Source: Oceanospirillum multiglobuliferum
GTDB lineage: Bacteria; Pseudomonadota; Gammaproteobacteria; Pseudomonadales; Halomonadaceae
Length of the DNA: 64,000 nucleotides
Direction: 5' to 3'
Assembly (NCBI RefSeq): GCF_900167095.1
Contig: NZ_FUXG01000003.1
Span: 90,656-154,655, forward strand
The position numbers were made by a program, and so were the translations under genes. The notes under the pieces were generated by a model, which was given only the letters and a program-made list of their open reading frames with translations, ran no database searches and had not been told where the DNA came from. Below, piece after piece: positions 21,617 through 32,096 of this stretch. The number at the start of each line of letters is the position of its first letter. Positions within the stretch are counted from its first letter, which is position 1.

Positions 21617-21702
21617 GCCAGTATGGTGGAATTGGTAGACACGACGGATTCAAAATCCGTTGCCCTTAAAGCGTGTCGGTTCGAGTCCGACTACTGGTAC
21701 CA
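21617..21702 (+). tRNA. tRNA-Leu (anticodon CAA)
   Basis: The acceptor arms GCCAGTA and TACTGGT pair (one G-U), the anticodon stem ACGGA/TCCGT encloses TTCAAAA giving anticodon CAA for UUG codons, a long variable arm is present as in leucine tRNAs, and the T arm is GTCGG-TTCGAGT-CCGAC. CCA is encoded. Total 86 bases. Confidence 0.97.
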
Positions 21703-21711
21703 TGAATAAAT

Positions 21712-21747
21712 CAACAAAAGCTCACAGAAATGTGGGCTTTTGTTGTT
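21712..21747 (+). terminator. terminator after tRNA-Leu
   Basis: A 15-bp stem with one G-U pair (21712-21726 with 21731-21745), loop GAAA, starts nine bases after the tRNA CCA end. The following T run is short. Confidence 0.8.
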
Positions 21748-21997
21748 TATGGGATTTGAAAAAATGCTCCCGATAGCGATGTGATGAGTCTGCAGTGTCT
21801 GGTTGTTCAGATACAGTAATAGCTCAGGTAAACGCTACCGCATTGCCTTAGGTCGCTTCCCTAATATTGGCTCGCAAGCATTTTGTGTCGTGTCATAAGT
21901 CATACGGCTAAGCTAAGACCTCTGCGCTATTTTTTTATTTCGTCATTCCTGTTTAAATCTCCGCTATTAATAATTTGCACAGGCTGTAATCCCTGCT
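21748..21997. other. intergenic stretch without recognised gene
   Basis: Between the tRNA terminator and the diguanylate cyclase gene I see no coding frame, tRNA or convincing promoter. I looked for a c-di-GMP riboswitch core because a GGDEF gene follows and did not find one. Confidence 0.5.
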
Positions 21998-23632
21998 ATG
22001 AAGTATCTTGGCAAGCACGCCATATTCCTATTGGTTTCAATATTCATACTAATGCTGGACGTTATTTTTGTTAGCGTTAACTATTGGCAGGATAGGACGA
22101 ATCTTCAACAAGCACTTCAAGCCGAGGGTGAAAGGCTTCATTCGGCTTTTGAAATCGCTGAGAAAATGACACTCAGCAATATGTCTCAACTCGCAACATT
22201 TGTTGCGAACAACTCAGACGTAAGAGACATTTTCAGCAAAGCGGTATATGCCATAAAAGAAGAAAATAAAGCATATGACTCGGATCATGTGAACCAGCTC
22301 CGACAAGAGCTGTACGGCATCGTTTCTCCTAGCTGGAAAAAGATGACTCAAGAATATTATGTCCGTCAGTTGCACTTCCATATTGGCCCCGGTTCAACCA
22401 GTTTTTTGAGAGTACATAAAGCAGGTAAGTTTGGGGATAACATGGATGACTTAAGACACATCATTGTTGATGTGAATGAAGATGGTATCCCCAGAACGGG
22501 CTTTGAGTTAGGTCGTGTCTATTCAGGACTCAGAGGGGTTGTCCCTGTTTTTGACACCAACATGCAGCAGATTGGAGCACTAGAAGCTGGTACATCTTAT
22601 AAAGCCACGATACAGCTGCTCAGTAACTTGCTGGGAACGAATATCGCGATTCTGTTAAAGGAAAATAGAGTTGAGCAGGCCACGTGGAGCAGGCCTGAGG
22701 AGGCGCTAAAGGCGGCTTGTGATTGTTTTGTTGAGGCCACGTCAAGCGATTCATTGGAGTACCTACTGAACACAAATATTGATTTTGGTGCGAATAATGA
22801 TTTGAAACTCAGATCACAGCTGGTGAAGACCGAAGCGGGCACATTTGCAGTGATTCATATTGGTATCAGAGATTATATTGGTCAGCGTGACGACCATTCC
22901 AAGCCCGTTGGACGCCTCTTTCTTTGGTATCCTGCAGATGAGCTGTTAAGAAACTTGGAGTCAAATACATGGCTCAATATTAAGATTGCTACATTCGGTT
23001 TTATTCTTGTTGAAGTGCTGTTGTTTGTTGCTATACGGCTTTCTCAGAATCATCTAAAAAGAGAAGTCGTACTTAGAACAGAAGAGGTTGAGGCGCTCAA
23101 TAAGAAGCTGACATTGCAAGCAACAACAGATCCTCTGACAGGCTTGTATAACCGCCGATATTTTACAGAGCATTTCGAGAGGCTGTTCGAACAAGCCGCT
23201 AAAAATTCAGCCCAATTATCAGCGATTATTTTGGATCTGGATTATTTTAAAAAGGTTAATGATACCTACGGCCATACCATCGGAGATGAAGTGCTCATCA
23301 AAACCGGTCATTATCTGAAATCAATCTCTGAGAAGGGTGCCATTGTTGCCAGATACGGCGGGGAAGAGTTCTGCATTCTTTTACCGGATTACAACGAGGA
23401 GTCTGCTAAAGCCTTTGCCGAACGTTTGTGTGTAGGCTTTAAGCAAGCGGTCACTATCGACAGTAAAAACGGCTCTCAACCTGTGACCTGTAGTGTTGGT
23501 GTGTGTGAAAGGCAATATGCTGACTCTGCGGATCAACTACTGAGCCTTGCTGATGCAGCCCTGTATGCCGCTAAACAACAAGGTAGAAACAGGGTTGTTT
23601 TATATACCCGAAATAAAACTGTTATCTGCTGA
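21998..23632 (+). CDS. membrane diguanylate cyclase with Cache-type sensor
   Basis: The 544-residue protein has a first transmembrane helix (about 9-29), a periplasmic region with HIGPGSTSFLRVHKAGKFGD and LRGVVPVFDTNMQQIGALEAG, typical of the double-Cache type 3 sensor, a second helix (about 328-346), a short coiled segment, and a GGDEF domain with TDPLTGLYNRRYF, LDLDYFKKVNDTYGH and RYGGEEF (GGEEF at about 454-458). The active-site signature is intact, so it should make c-di-GMP. No RxxD inhibitory site precedes GGEEF (SEKGAIVA there). The start lacks a good Shine-Dalgarno. The ligand is unknown. Confidence 0.9.
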   Translation: MKYLGKHAIFLLVSIFILMLDVIFVSVNYWQDRTNLQQALQAEGERLHSAFEIAEKMTLSNMSQLATFVANNSDVRDIFSKAVYAIKEENKAYDSDHVNQLRQELYGIVSPSWKKMTQEYYVRQLHFHIGPGSTSFLRVHKAGKFGDNMDDLRHIIVDVNEDGIPRTGFELGRVYSGLRGVVPVFDTNMQQIGALEAGTSYKATIQLLSNLLGTNIAILLKENRVEQATWSRPEEALKAACDCFVEATSSDSLEYLLNTNIDFGANNDLKLRSQLVKTEAGTFAVIHIGIRDYIGQRDDHSKPVGRLFLWYPADELLRNLESNTWLNIKIATFGFILVEVLLFVAIRLSQNHLKREVVLRTEEVEALNKKLTLQATTDPLTGLYNRRYFTEHFERLFEQAAKNSAQLSAIILDLDYFKKVNDTYGHTIGDEVLIKTGHYLKSISEKGAIVARYGGEEFCILLPDYNEESAKAFAERLCVGFKQAVTIDSKNGSQPVTCSVGVCERQYADSADQLLSLADAALYAAKQQGRNRVVLYTRNKTVIC

Positions 23633-23891
23633 TACTTAAATGCCTCTTCACTGCAATGGCTGAAGGTTGCAATCTTAAGAGCAGAGAGAGTTTTCTAGCC
23701 AAGGCTAGCCTTGATATAACCATTGCCAAAAATATACAGGCTTGTCAGGATTAAATTTGAAGCCTGCGGCCATATCAGCGACAATACGCGCCTATTTTAC
23801 GGTGATTTGCCCATTTTTGAGTGAATCATGAACACATCTTAATTTCCGTGGGGCTTATTGTGAGTCGCCACAGACCAGGAGTCAGGTAAGC

Positions 23892-25898
23892 ATGCCTTCC
23901 CGTTCTGATTTAGCTAATGCCATCCGTGCTTTGAGCATGGACGCCGTCCAAAAAGCCAAGTCCGGTCACCCCGGCGCCCCAATGGGTATGGCTGATATTG
24001 CTGAAGTGTTATGGAACGACTTCCTTAAGCACAACCCACAGAACCCGAACTGGTATAACCGCGACCGTTTTGTCCTGTCAAACGGCCACGGCTCTATGCT
24101 GATTTACTCATTGCTGCACTTGAGCGGCTATGATCTGTCGATTGATGATCTGAAAAGCTTCCGTCAACTACACGCTAAAACCGCAGGTCACCCTGAATAT
24201 GGTTACGCGCCGGGCGTTGAAACCACCACTGGCCCGTTAGGCCAAGGTATTGCTAACGCGATTGGTATGGCGACCGCAGAAAAAGCATTAGCCGCTCAGT
24301 TTAACCGTGATGGCCATGCGATTGTTGATCACTACACCTACACCTTCTTAGGTGATGGCTGCATGATGGAAGGCATCTCTCACGAGGTGTGTTCTTTGGC
24401 GGGTACGCTGGGTCTAGGCAAGCTGATCGCATTCTACGACGACAACGGCATCTCTATTGATGGCGAAGTGGAAGGCTGGTTCACCGACAACACAGCACAG
24501 CGTTTTGAAGCCTATAACTGGCATGTGATCAAAGTAGACGGCCACAACCCAGAGCAGATCAAAGCCGCTGTAGAGGCTGCCAAAGCCGAATCTACAAAAC
24601 CTTCTTTGATCATCTGCAAAACCATCATCGGTTTTGGCTCGCCTAACAAAGAAGGCAAAGAAGATTGCCACGGCGCACCACTGGGTGATGCAGAGATCGC
24701 ACTGACCCGCGAACGCCTGAACTGGCCACATGCGCCTTTTGAAATTCCAGCTGAGATTGCATCTGCTTGGAACGCACAAGAGAAAGGTGCAGCAGCAGAA
24801 CAAGCTTGGGCAGAACAGTTTGCCGCTTATCAAGCCGCTTACCCAGAGTTGGCTGCAGAGTTCACACGTCGCATGAGCGGTGAGCTACCTGCTGACTTTG
24901 CTGAAAAATCAAATGCTTATATCAAAGCTTGCCAAGAGAAAGGCGAAACCGTTGCCACACGTAAAGCCTCTTTAAACAGCTTGAACGCTTTTGGCCCTGA
25001 GTTGCCAGAATTGCTAGGTGGCTCTGCGGACTTAGCGCCGTCTAACCTAACGTTCTGGAATGGCGCAAAAGCGATCACCGCTGAAGACGCGTCAGGCAAC
25101 TACCTGCACTACGGCGTACGTGAGTTCGGTATGGCCGCTATCATGAATGGTGTGGCGCTGCACGGTGGTTTTGTGCCTTACGGTGCAACCTTCCTGATCT
25201 TTATGGAATACGCCCGCAACGCTATCCGTATGGCGGCGTTGATGAAGCAACGTGCTATTTATGTGTTCACCCACGATTCTATCGGTTTAGGTGAAGACGG
25301 CCCAACCCACCAGCCGGTTGAGCAAGTACCAAGCTTGCGTGGCACGCCAAACATGAGCGTATGGCGTCCTTGTGATGCGGTAGAAACAGCCGTATCTTGG
25401 AAAGCAGCGTTAGAGCGCAACAACGGCCCTACCGCACTGATCTTGTCACGTCAGAACCTAGATCATCAGCCACGTAGCGATGAGCAACTGGCGAATATCG
25501 CCCGTGGTGCCTACGTACTGAAAGACTGTGAAGGCACAGCGGATGCCATTCTGATTGCAACAGGTTCAGAAGTGGCACTGGCACTGAAAGCCGCTGAAGA
25601 ACTGACTGCAAAAGGCAAGAATATTCGTGTGGTCTCTATGCCTTCGACAGATCGTTTTGACGCACAAGATGCGGCTTACCGTGAGTCTGTACTGCCTGCT
25701 GACGTGATCACTCGCGTTGCGATTGAAGCGTCTCATAAAGACTTCTGGTACAAGTACGTTGGCCTAGAAGGCGCGATCATCGGTATGGAAACTTTCGGTG
25801 AATCAGCACCTGCTGAGCAACTGTTTGAAGAGTTTGGCTTCACCGTTGACAACATTGTTGGCACCGTTGACGAACTGCTGGAAGAGCTGGACGATTAA
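23892..25898 (+). CDS. tkt: transketolase
   Basis: Transketolase, 668 residues, moves two-carbon units in the pentose phosphate pathway with thiamine diphosphate. Features: [21 protein letters not shown] near the N-terminus (written here in full it is one conserved helix), [14 protein letters not shown], the TPP-binding [12 protein letters not shown], and the C-terminal [23 protein letters not shown] lies upstream. It begins the tkt-epd-pgk-fba cluster, but a terminator after it separates it from epd. Confidence 0.97.
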   Translation: MPSRSDLANAIRALSMDAVQKAKSGHPGAPMGMADIAEVLWNDFLKHNPQNPNWYNRDRFVLSNGHGSMLIYSLLHLSGYDLSIDDLKSFRQLHAKTAGHPEYGYAPGVETTTGPLGQGIANAIGMATAEKALAAQFNRDGHAIVDHYTYTFLGDGCMMEGISHEVCSLAGTLGLGKLIAFYDDNGISIDGEVEGWFTDNTAQRFEAYNWHVIKVDGHNPEQIKAAVEAAKAESTKPSLIICKTIIGFGSPNKEGKEDCHGAPLGDAEIALTRERLNWPHAPFEIPAEIASAWNAQEKGAAAEQAWAEQFAAYQAAYPELAAEFTRRMSGELPADFAEKSNAYIKACQEKGETVATRKASLNSLNAFGPELPELLGGSADLAPSNLTFWNGAKAITAEDASGNYLHYGVREFGMAAIMNGVALHGGFVPYGATFLIFMEYARNAIRMAALMKQRAIYVFTHDSIGLGEDGPTHQPVEQVPSLRGTPNMSVWRPCDAVETAVSWKAALERNNGPTALILSRQNLDHQPRSDEQLANIARGAYVLKDCEGTADAILIATGSEVALALKAAEELTAKGKNIRVVSMPSTDRFDAQDAAYRESVLPADVITRVAIEASHKDFWYKYVGLEGAIIGMETFGESAPAEQLFEEFGFTVDNIVGTVDELLEELDD

Positions 25899-25920
25899 TC
25901 GTTAGAAGCTTTGATGCAGA

Positions 25921-25958
25921 AAAAAGAGGGTTAGCTGAAAGGCTTGCCCTCTTTTTTT
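25921..25958 (+). terminator. terminator after tkt
   Basis: AAAGAGGG (25923-25930) pairs with CCCTCTTT (25947-25954), with a few further pairs inside the loop, and runs into seven T residues (25952-25958). It lies 25 bp past the tkt stop. Confidence 0.85.
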
Positions 25959-26105
25959 AGCTGTTTTTTGATCTGTTTATCCTCTTACCGAACAAGTTTG
26001 CGCTATCTCCCAAGATACGGGAAAATGGCGCACCATTTTACGCCTATCAACTGTTATGGGCGTATAAACGCTATTCAGCCAACGGGCTAAGGAGTGGTTT
26101 GTTCA

Positions 26106-27164
26106 GTGACTCAATTCAAGTTAGCCATTAATGGTTATGGTCGAATCGGCCAGTGTGTATTGCGGGCTTTGGTTGAGCGTTCTGACTGTGCAAACTTAGA
26201 GGTTGTTGCGTTAAATGAGCTGTCTGATTTAGAGACGATCACTTATTTAACCCGTTACGACTCGACCCACGGACGTTTTCCTTTACCTGTCAGCCGCACC
26301 GAACAACATCTTTTGGTAGGTAATCGCAGTATTCAAGTATTTAACCACCCTGACCCTCAGTTATTACCTTGGGCCGAGTTGGGGGTGGATCTTCTATTTG
26401 AATGCACAGGCTCTTTTAAAGACCGTGCAACGGCTGAACAACATCTTGTCAGTGGTGCTAAACGGCTGTTGTTTTCACAACCTGCTGAAGCAGACGTTGA
26501 TGCGACCATTGTGTACGGCTTAAATCATGATCAGTTAAAAGCGGAACATCAGATTGTCTCTAGCGCCTCTTGCACAACCAACTGTGTGATTCCTGTTTTA
26601 AAACTGATTGATGAACACTTGGGGATTGCGCATGGTGTGACCACCACTATTCACTCTGCGATGAATGATCAACCTGTGATTGATGCCTACCACCAAACTG
26701 ATTTGCGTCTGACTAGATCGGCCATCGCCTCGATTGTGCCTGTTGATACGGGATTGGCTAAAGGGATCGACCGCTTGTTGCCGCACTTGTCTGGCAAGTT
26801 TGAGTGTTTGCACTTGCGGGTGCCCACCATGAACGTGTCAGCGATGGATATTACTTTATGCGTACAGCGAGATACCACCGCAGAAGAGATCAATGGCATT
26901 CTTGCCAATGCCGCACAAAATGAATTATTTGGGCTATTGGGCTATACCGAAGAGCCTCATGCCTCGGTAGACTTTAACCATGATCCACGCTCAGGCATTG
27001 TCGATGGTACGCAAACCCGAGTTTCCGGCCAACGTATGGTGAAGTTACTATGCTGGTTTGATAACGAATGGGGCTTTGCCAATAGAATGTTAGATGTGGC
27101 GCTATGCTGGTTAAACCAAACCCCGCAAGAGCCCACTGAGCTGCTAAACAGCACTGAATTGTAG
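26106..27164 (+). CDS. epd: D-erythrose-4-phosphate dehydrogenase
   Basis: Member of the GAPDH superfamily, 352 residues, with Rossmann motif NGYGRIGQ, catalytic SASCTTNCVIP and TTIHSAMNDQPVIDAYHQTD. The SAMNDQPVID and DFNHDPRSGIVDGTQTRVSG segments match Epd rather than GapA, and the epd-pgk-fba order agrees. Epd oxidises erythrose 4-phosphate on the way to pyridoxal phosphate. The longest frame opens at GTG 26094, directly against AGGAG; GTG 26106 (reading MTQFKLAINGYG) has the same AGGAG 11 bases away and fits the family start better. Confidence 0.9.
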   Translation: MTQFKLAINGYGRIGQCVLRALVERSDCANLEVVALNELSDLETITYLTRYDSTHGRFPLPVSRTEQHLLVGNRSIQVFNHPDPQLLPWAELGVDLLFECTGSFKDRATAEQHLVSGAKRLLFSQPAEADVDATIVYGLNHDQLKAEHQIVSSASCTTNCVIPVLKLIDEHLGIAHGVTTTIHSAMNDQPVIDAYHQTDLRLTRSAIASIVPVDTGLAKGIDRLLPHLSGKFECLHLRVPTMNVSAMDITLCVQRDTTAEEINGILANAAQNELFGLLGYTEEPHASVDFNHDPRSGIVDGTQTRVSGQRMVKLLCWFDNEWGFANRMLDVALCWLNQTPQEPTELLNSTEL

Positions 27165-27215
27165 ACTTTTAATATAGCTTTAAACTTTGAACCACTCAAA
27201 ACGGTAGGACAAATC

Positions 27216-28424
27216 ATGACCGTATTAAAAATGACTGATCTGAAACTGACTGGCAAACGTGTATTGATCCGTGAAGATCTAAACGTACCAGTTAAAGATG
27301 GCAAAGTGACTTCTGATGCGCGTATCCGTGCGTCGCTACCGACTATTGAGCGTGCTTTAAAAGCAGGTGCAAAAGTATTGGTGATGTCACACCTAGGTCG
27401 TCCAACCGAAGGTGAGTATTCTGAAGAAGCCTCACTGGCACCTGTAGCGGCACATATCGGTGAATTATTGGGCCGTGAAGTGCGTTTAGAAAAAGACTAC
27501 CTGAACGGCGTTGAAGTGGCTGAAGGTGAGTTGGTCATTCTAGAAAACGTGCGTTTCAACAAAGGCGAAAAGAAAGACGAAGATGATCTGTCACGCGCTT
27601 ATGCTGCGCTGTGCGACATTTTTGTAATGGACGCATTTGGTACTGCACACCGCGCACAAGCCTCTACTCATGGTGTGGCACGTTTTGCTCCTGTGGCCTG
27701 TGCAGGCCCGTTGTTGGCCGCTGAGTTAGAGGCGTTAGAAAAAGCCTTGGCTAACCCAGCCAGTCCAATGGCAGCAATTGTGGGGGGCTCTAAGGTTTCC
27801 ACTAAACTGGAAGTGTTGTACGCCCTGTCTGAAAAATGTGATCAACTGATTGTGGGTGGCGGCATCGCCAACACCTTTATTGCAGCCGCAGGTTATAACG
27901 TTGGTAAATCACTGTACGAAGCAGACCTGATCCCAATCGCAAAAAGCTTAATGGCTAAAACCAGTATTCCACTGCCCGTTGATGTGGTGGTGGCTAAAGA
28001 GTTCAGCGCAGATGCTGAAGCGGTTGTGAAAAATGTCGACGAAGTGGCCGACGATGAGATGATTTTAGACATCGGCCCTGTGACCGCTGCAAAACTGGCA
28101 GAACAGCTGAAAAGCGCCAAAACCATTTTGTGGAATGGCCCAGTAGGCGTATTTGAAATCGACCAGTTTGGCGAAGGCACTAAAACCTTGTCGTTGGCGA
28201 TTGCTGAAAGCGAAGGCTTCTCGATTGCAGGCGGTGGCGATACTTTGGCGGCCATTGATAAATATGGTATTGAGCAGCAAGTGTCTTATATCTCAACGGG
28301 TGGCGGTGCTTTCCTTGAGTATGTTGAAGGTAAAAAACTACCAGCCGTCGCAGCATTAGAGTTAGCGGCGAAGTTGATGGTAGATAATGTTGATACTTGC
28401 TGTGGTAGTGGTTGCTGCGGTTAA
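27216..28424 (+). CDS. pgk: phosphoglycerate kinase with cysteine-rich C-terminal tail
   Basis: Pgk, 402 residues: [29 protein letters not shown], the hinge and nucleotide loop [15 protein letters not shown], and [19 protein letters not shown]. The last is normally near the end of the protein. Here about 15-20 further residues follow, ending [10 protein letters not shown], with Cys at 395, 396, 400 and 401. That tail is not part of the known fold. It lies 51 bp after epd, so the two are probably co-transcribed. Confidence 0.96.
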   Translation: MTVLKMTDLKLTGKRVLIREDLNVPVKDGKVTSDARIRASLPTIERALKAGAKVLVMSHLGRPTEGEYSEEASLAPVAAHIGELLGREVRLEKDYLNGVEVAEGELVILENVRFNKGEKKDEDDLSRAYAALCDIFVMDAFGTAHRAQASTHGVARFAPVACAGPLLAAELEALEKALANPASPMAAIVGGSKVSTKLEVLYALSEKCDQLIVGGGIANTFIAAAGYNVGKSLYEADLIPIAKSLMAKTSIPLPVDVVVAKEFSADAEAVVKNVDEVADDEMILDIGPVTAAKLAEQLKSAKTILWNGPVGVFEIDQFGEGTKTLSLAIAESEGFSIAGGGDTLAAIDKYGIEQQVSYISTGGGAFLEYVEGKKLPAVAALELAAKLMVDNVDTCCGSGCCG

Positions 28425-28508
28425 TTGCTGAGCAATAAAACCTAGTAATAAAACCTCATATAAAATTGACCAGAGTGAGCGAGAAAATGGCAAAAATAGG
28501 CGGCAAAA

Positions 28509-28538
28509 TTGGCCTTGATTGCGCTTTTCACGTATAAC
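28509..28538 (+). promoter_or_regulatory. possible fba promoter
   Basis: TTGGCC (28509-28514), an 18-bp spacer and TATAAC (28533-28538) lie in the 171-bp gap between pgk and fba. The match is moderate. Confidence 0.3.
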
Positions 28539-28595
28539 CTCTGGTCAATGTTTTCCTGAATGAATTGATCTTATTTTGATACAAGGATATCGAGC

Positions 28596-29660
28596 ATGGC
28601 TTTAATCAGTATGCGTCAGATGTTAGACCACGCAGCAGAGTTCGGTTACGGCGTTCCTGCGTTCAACGTCAACAACTTAGAGCAGATGCGTGCGATTATG
28701 ATCGCCGCAGACAAAACCGATTCTCCAGTTATCGTGCAAGCCTCTGCCGGTGCACGTAAATATGCGGGCGCGCCTTTCCTGCGTCACCTGATTTTGGCTG
28801 CGATTGAAGAGTTTCCTCATATTCCGGTGTGTATGCACCAAGATCACGGCACAAGCCCTGCAGTTTGCCAACGCTCTATCCAACTGGGCTTTAGCTCAGT
28901 GATGATGGACGGCTCTTTAAAAGACGATGGTAAAACACCAGCCTCTTATGAGTACAACGTTGATGTGACTCGCCGTACTGTAGAAATGGCACACGCTTGT
29001 GGTGTTTCTGTTGAAGGTGAGTTGGGTTGCCTAGGTTCATTAGAAACGGGCATGGCGGGTGAAGAAGACGGCGTAGGCGCTGAAGGCGTGTTAGATCATG
29101 ACCAGATGCTGACTGATCCAGAAGAAGCGGCACAGTTTGTAAAAGCGACAGGCGTTGACGCACTGGCTATCGCCATCGGCACCTCTCATGGCGCGTACAA
29201 ATTCACTAAGAAACCTACGGGTGACGTACTGCGTATTGATCGTATCAAAGAGATCAACAGCCGTATTCCAGATACTCACTTAGTGATGCACGGCTCTTCT
29301 TCTGTACCTCAAGACTGGTTGGCGATCATCAACGAGTTTGGTGGCGAAATTCCAGAAACTTATGGTGTACCTGTAGAAGAGATCGTGGAAGGCATCAAGT
29401 ACGGTGTACGTAAAGTGAACATCGACACCGATCTGCGTTTGGCCTCAACGGGTGCAATTCGTCGTTTTATGGCGCAAAACCCATCTGAGTTTGACCCGCG
29501 TAAATACCTGAACGAGTCTGTCAAAGCGATGACTCAGTTGTGTATCGACCGTTACGAAGCCTTTGGTACTGCAGGCAACGCCAGCAAAATCAATGTGATT
29601 TCACTGGACGCGATGTACGAGCGTTATCTGACTGGTGCTTTAGATCCAAAAGTGAACTAA
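28596..29660 (+). CDS. fba: class II fructose-bisphosphate aldolase
   Basis: Zinc-dependent aldolase of 354 residues (Calvin-type subgroup). [16 protein letters not shown], the metal-binding His in [23 protein letters not shown], the metal-binding His in [11 protein letters not shown] and [11 protein letters not shown], and [11 protein letters not shown] are visible. AAGGAT precedes the ATG. It catalyses the glycolytic and gluconeogenic C3-C6 step and closes the tkt-epd-pgk-fba cluster. Confidence 0.96.
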   Translation: MALISMRQMLDHAAEFGYGVPAFNVNNLEQMRAIMIAADKTDSPVIVQASAGARKYAGAPFLRHLILAAIEEFPHIPVCMHQDHGTSPAVCQRSIQLGFSSVMMDGSLKDDGKTPASYEYNVDVTRRTVEMAHACGVSVEGELGCLGSLETGMAGEEDGVGAEGVLDHDQMLTDPEEAAQFVKATGVDALAIAIGTSHGAYKFTKKPTGDVLRIDRIKEINSRIPDTHLVMHGSSSVPQDWLAIINEFGGEIPETYGVPVEEIVEGIKYGVRKVNIDTDLRLASTGAIRRFMAQNPSEFDPRKYLNESVKAMTQLCIDRYEAFGTAGNASKINVISLDAMYERYLTGALDPKVN

Positions 29661-29690
29661 GCCTGTTAGTGTGCCTGATGGCACAGACCC

Positions 29691-29721
29691 AAACCCTGCA
29701 TAGTGATATGCAGGGTTTTTT
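29691..29721 (+). terminator. terminator after fba
   Basis: A perfect 12-bp stem (29691-29702 with 29707-29718), loop GTGA, ends in TTTTTT on the plus strand, 30 bp beyond the fba stop. Confidence 0.92.
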
Positions 29722-29765
29722 ATTGATCCGTAAATCTGCTACCTGATTTTATTGAACCTGACCTC

Positions 29766-30281
29766 ATGACCTTTCATCCCATTTCAGACAGCGTATGGCC
29801 CACCATTATGCGGGTACAAGCGGCCTGCTACCCAGATTTAGAGCCCGAAGACTTAAGCGTATTACAAAGTAAGTGGCAGTATTCGCCAGACAGCTGTTTT
29901 GTGGTGAAAGATGCATCGCAACAGGTACAGGGCTATCTGCTGGCGCATCCTTGGCAGGGCGACAACACACCTAAACTCAATGAACGGTTACCTGAACGAA
30001 AGTCTGAGCAGATCACAGGTGAATATCTCTATCTGCATGATCTTGCCATTGCGCCTAGCGCCCGCAGCACAGGTGTTGCCTCTCAGTTGGTGCAACAGCT
30101 TTGCGAGCAAGCTTGCGCGCAAGGTTATCAAGAGGTACGCCTCACTGCCGTGCAAAATGCACAAGGTTTTTGGCGGCGTTTTGGTTTTAAAGCCTTGGCT
30201 GAAACAGCGGTCTGCACCGCTTATGGTGATGATGCACAGTTGATGGTGCTGTGTTTATCGTCATTGAAGGGGGCGAGCTAA
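29766..30281 (+). CDS. GNAT-family N-acetyltransferase
   Basis: A 171-residue single-domain acetyltransferase. The central strand LYLHDLAIAPSARSTGVASQL contains the acetyl-CoA loop (R/Q-x-x-G-x-A variant, ARSTGVA), followed by EVRLTAVQNAQGFWRRFGFK, the usual C-terminal GNAT strand and helix. Substrate unknown. The ribosome-binding site is weak. It stands alone between fba and a convergent gene. Confidence 0.85.
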   Translation: MTFHPISDSVWPTIMRVQAACYPDLEPEDLSVLQSKWQYSPDSCFVVKDASQQVQGYLLAHPWQGDNTPKLNERLPERKSEQITGEYLYLHDLAIAPSARSTGVASQLVQQLCEQACAQGYQEVRLTAVQNAQGFWRRFGFKALAETAVCTAYGDDAQLMVLCLSSLKGAS

Positions 30282-30340
30282 AGGCCGCGGGTGGTGATTA
30301 CCCGCAGCGCTATTAGGCTTCAAGTCTTAATAAGTCTGTT

Positions 30341-30979
30341 TCAGTAAGCCACGCCAATACGCTGACGTGGATATTGCGCTTGTTCTAATTCATCAATCAT
30401 CGCAACGGCATAATCACTGACAGAGATTTGGCTATTGCCTTCAGCATCTTGCAATAACTGATCACCGCCGATACGGTAGTGACCTTGTTTTTCGCCGGGA
30501 AAAATAACCGCTGCTGGACTGACAAATGTCCAATTCAAGGGGCTTTTGCTATTGCGAAACACCGCCAGAGCCTCTCCCATTGCTAGCGCTTCATCTTTGT
30601 ATTCAGCTGGGAAATCAGGGGTGTTGACTAAAGCTACATTTGGCGCGACCTCTAATGAGCCTGCGCCACCCACCCAAAGTAAACGTTGTACTGCGGTTGC
30701 AGGTAACTCGGTTAATACGCGTTCCGCAGTTGTGGCCACTAAATCGTGATTGCCTGCTGCTCGGCCGCCAATTGCAGAGATTAGCACTTCAACATCTTGT
30801 AAAGCGGCGGCCAAATCAACGTTTGTATTCAGCAGGTCAAATTGACGGGTTTCAATTTGACTATCCATCAGTTTGCTTGGATCGCGCACTAAGGCAATCA
30901 CTTCATGGCCACGGCTTTTGGCCTCGTTAACAATGTGGCTACCAATCCAACCTGTTGCACCTAAAATTGCGACTTTCAT
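30341..30979 (-). CDS. NAD(P)-binding NmrA/SDR-like oxidoreductase
   Basis: A 212-residue atypical short-chain dehydrogenase fold. The N-terminal Rossmann motif is ILGATGWIGSHIVNEAKSRG, then VIALVRDPSKL and VEVLISAIGG; LLWVGGAGSLEV follows. It resembles the YwnB/NAD(P)H-binding group that often works as a small flavin or quinone reductase or redox sensor; I cannot assign a substrate. It is divergent from a LysR gene 139 bp away, which may control it. Confidence 0.82.
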   Translation of the reverse strand: MKVAILGATGWIGSHIVNEAKSRGHEVIALVRDPSKLMDSQIETRQFDLLNTNVDLAAALQDVEVLISAIGGRAAGNHDLVATTAERVLTELPATAVQRLLWVGGAGSLEVAPNVALVNTPDFPAEYKDEALAMGEALAVFRNSKSPLNWTFVSPAAVIFPGEKQGHYRIGGDQLLQDAEGNSQISVSDYAVAMIDELEQAQYPRQRIGVAY

Positions 30980-31118
30980 CTGTATTCTCCAACTGACGCT
31001 TTAAACGCCGTTCTCTGTGTTTTAACAATAAGTGCAGTTTAGTAGTCTAATAATTGGTGATAAATAGACAAAAATAAGCAATATTGTTTCGGGAAATGAA
31101 CTAATAAGGGGTTGAATC

Positions 31119-32015
31119 ATGGATCGGCTAACAGCTATGCGCAGCTTTATTGAAGTGGCCAATACCTGCAGTTTTACCAAGGCGGCAGACAATTTAAATC
31201 TCAGCCGATTACAGGTGTCTCGTCATGTACAAGAATTAGAAGCTTGGTTGAAACAGCGATTGATTCACCGCACCACAAGACGGGTGAGTTTGACTCAAGC
31301 AGGAGAATCCGCTTTACAGCGTTGTGAACAAATTCTCTATCAAACAACAGAGTTAGAGCTTAAAGCCCTTGAACAAATTGACCAATTGACAGGCACGATT
31401 CGATTGGCTGCCCCTATCGGCTTAGCGCAAACAAGATTACTTGATGTAGTGACCGCTTTTAACGACCAACACCCCCATGTTGTCGTAGATATTTTGGCGT
31501 CTGACCGTTTTTCACAGTTGGTTGATGAGCGAGTGGATATCGCGTTGCGCTTCACCCCTCAACCGGACAATAGCCTGATTGCCAAACGTTTGATCGACAT
31601 TGACTCGGTGATCTGTGTTTCACCAGAGTATTTGACACGACAGCCCGCCATTACGCATCCTGACGATCTCAAACAACATAACTGCTTTGTGCATTTAAAC
31701 GTCAACAAGTGGCACTTTATACACAACAACCAGAGTATGACTGTACCCGTTAAAGGTAACTTGTGTGCCAATGATGCCCTTTTGTTGGCTCACGCCGCGA
31801 TAAAAGGGAAAGGTGTTGTGCGTTTACCCTGTGACTTAGCCAATCCTTTTATTGCACTTCAGCAGCTCACCCCCATTTTGCTGGATTACCGCATACCCAG
31901 CACGACCTTGTGGGCGGTGTATTTATCTCGCAGCTATCAAACAACTTTGGTAAGACGTTTTATCGATTTTCTATCGGAGAGATGGCAGCATGATATTCAG
32001 GTTCTAAAAGTTTAA
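31119..32015 (+). CDS. LysR-family transcriptional regulator
   Basis: 298 residues, N-terminal winged helix MDRLTAMRSFIEVANTCSFT with recognition helix LNLSRLQVSRHVQELE, then the effector domain (TIRLAAPIGLAQTRLL, ERVDIALRFTPQPDNSLIA). The subgroup resembles the AaeR/DsdC-like regulators that control a divergent oxidoreductase. GGGG lies before the ATG. The adjacent minus-strand oxidoreductase gene is the likely target, by position only. Confidence 0.9.
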   Translation: MDRLTAMRSFIEVANTCSFTKAADNLNLSRLQVSRHVQELEAWLKQRLIHRTTRRVSLTQAGESALQRCEQILYQTTELELKALEQIDQLTGTIRLAAPIGLAQTRLLDVVTAFNDQHPHVVVDILASDRFSQLVDERVDIALRFTPQPDNSLIAKRLIDIDSVICVSPEYLTRQPAITHPDDLKQHNCFVHLNVNKWHFIHNNQSMTVPVKGNLCANDALLLAHAAIKGKGVVRLPCDLANPFIALQQLTPILLDYRIPSTTLWAVYLSRSYQTTLVRRFIDFLSERWQHDIQVLKV

Positions 32016-32096
32016 GCGCAATTTTGTTCAATACCTGTCCCTGCATTCCGACTAGATTACTGATGAAATCATCAAGTTGAGTTGTTGGGGTGTGAA

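Noticed and set aside
21617-21747. tRNA-Leu as integration site of a mobile element
   Set aside because: No integrase gene and no repeat of the tRNA 3' end was found downstream.
21748-21997. c-di-GMP riboswitch before the diguanylate cyclase gene
   Set aside because: No match to the conserved GEMM core or its paired stems was seen.
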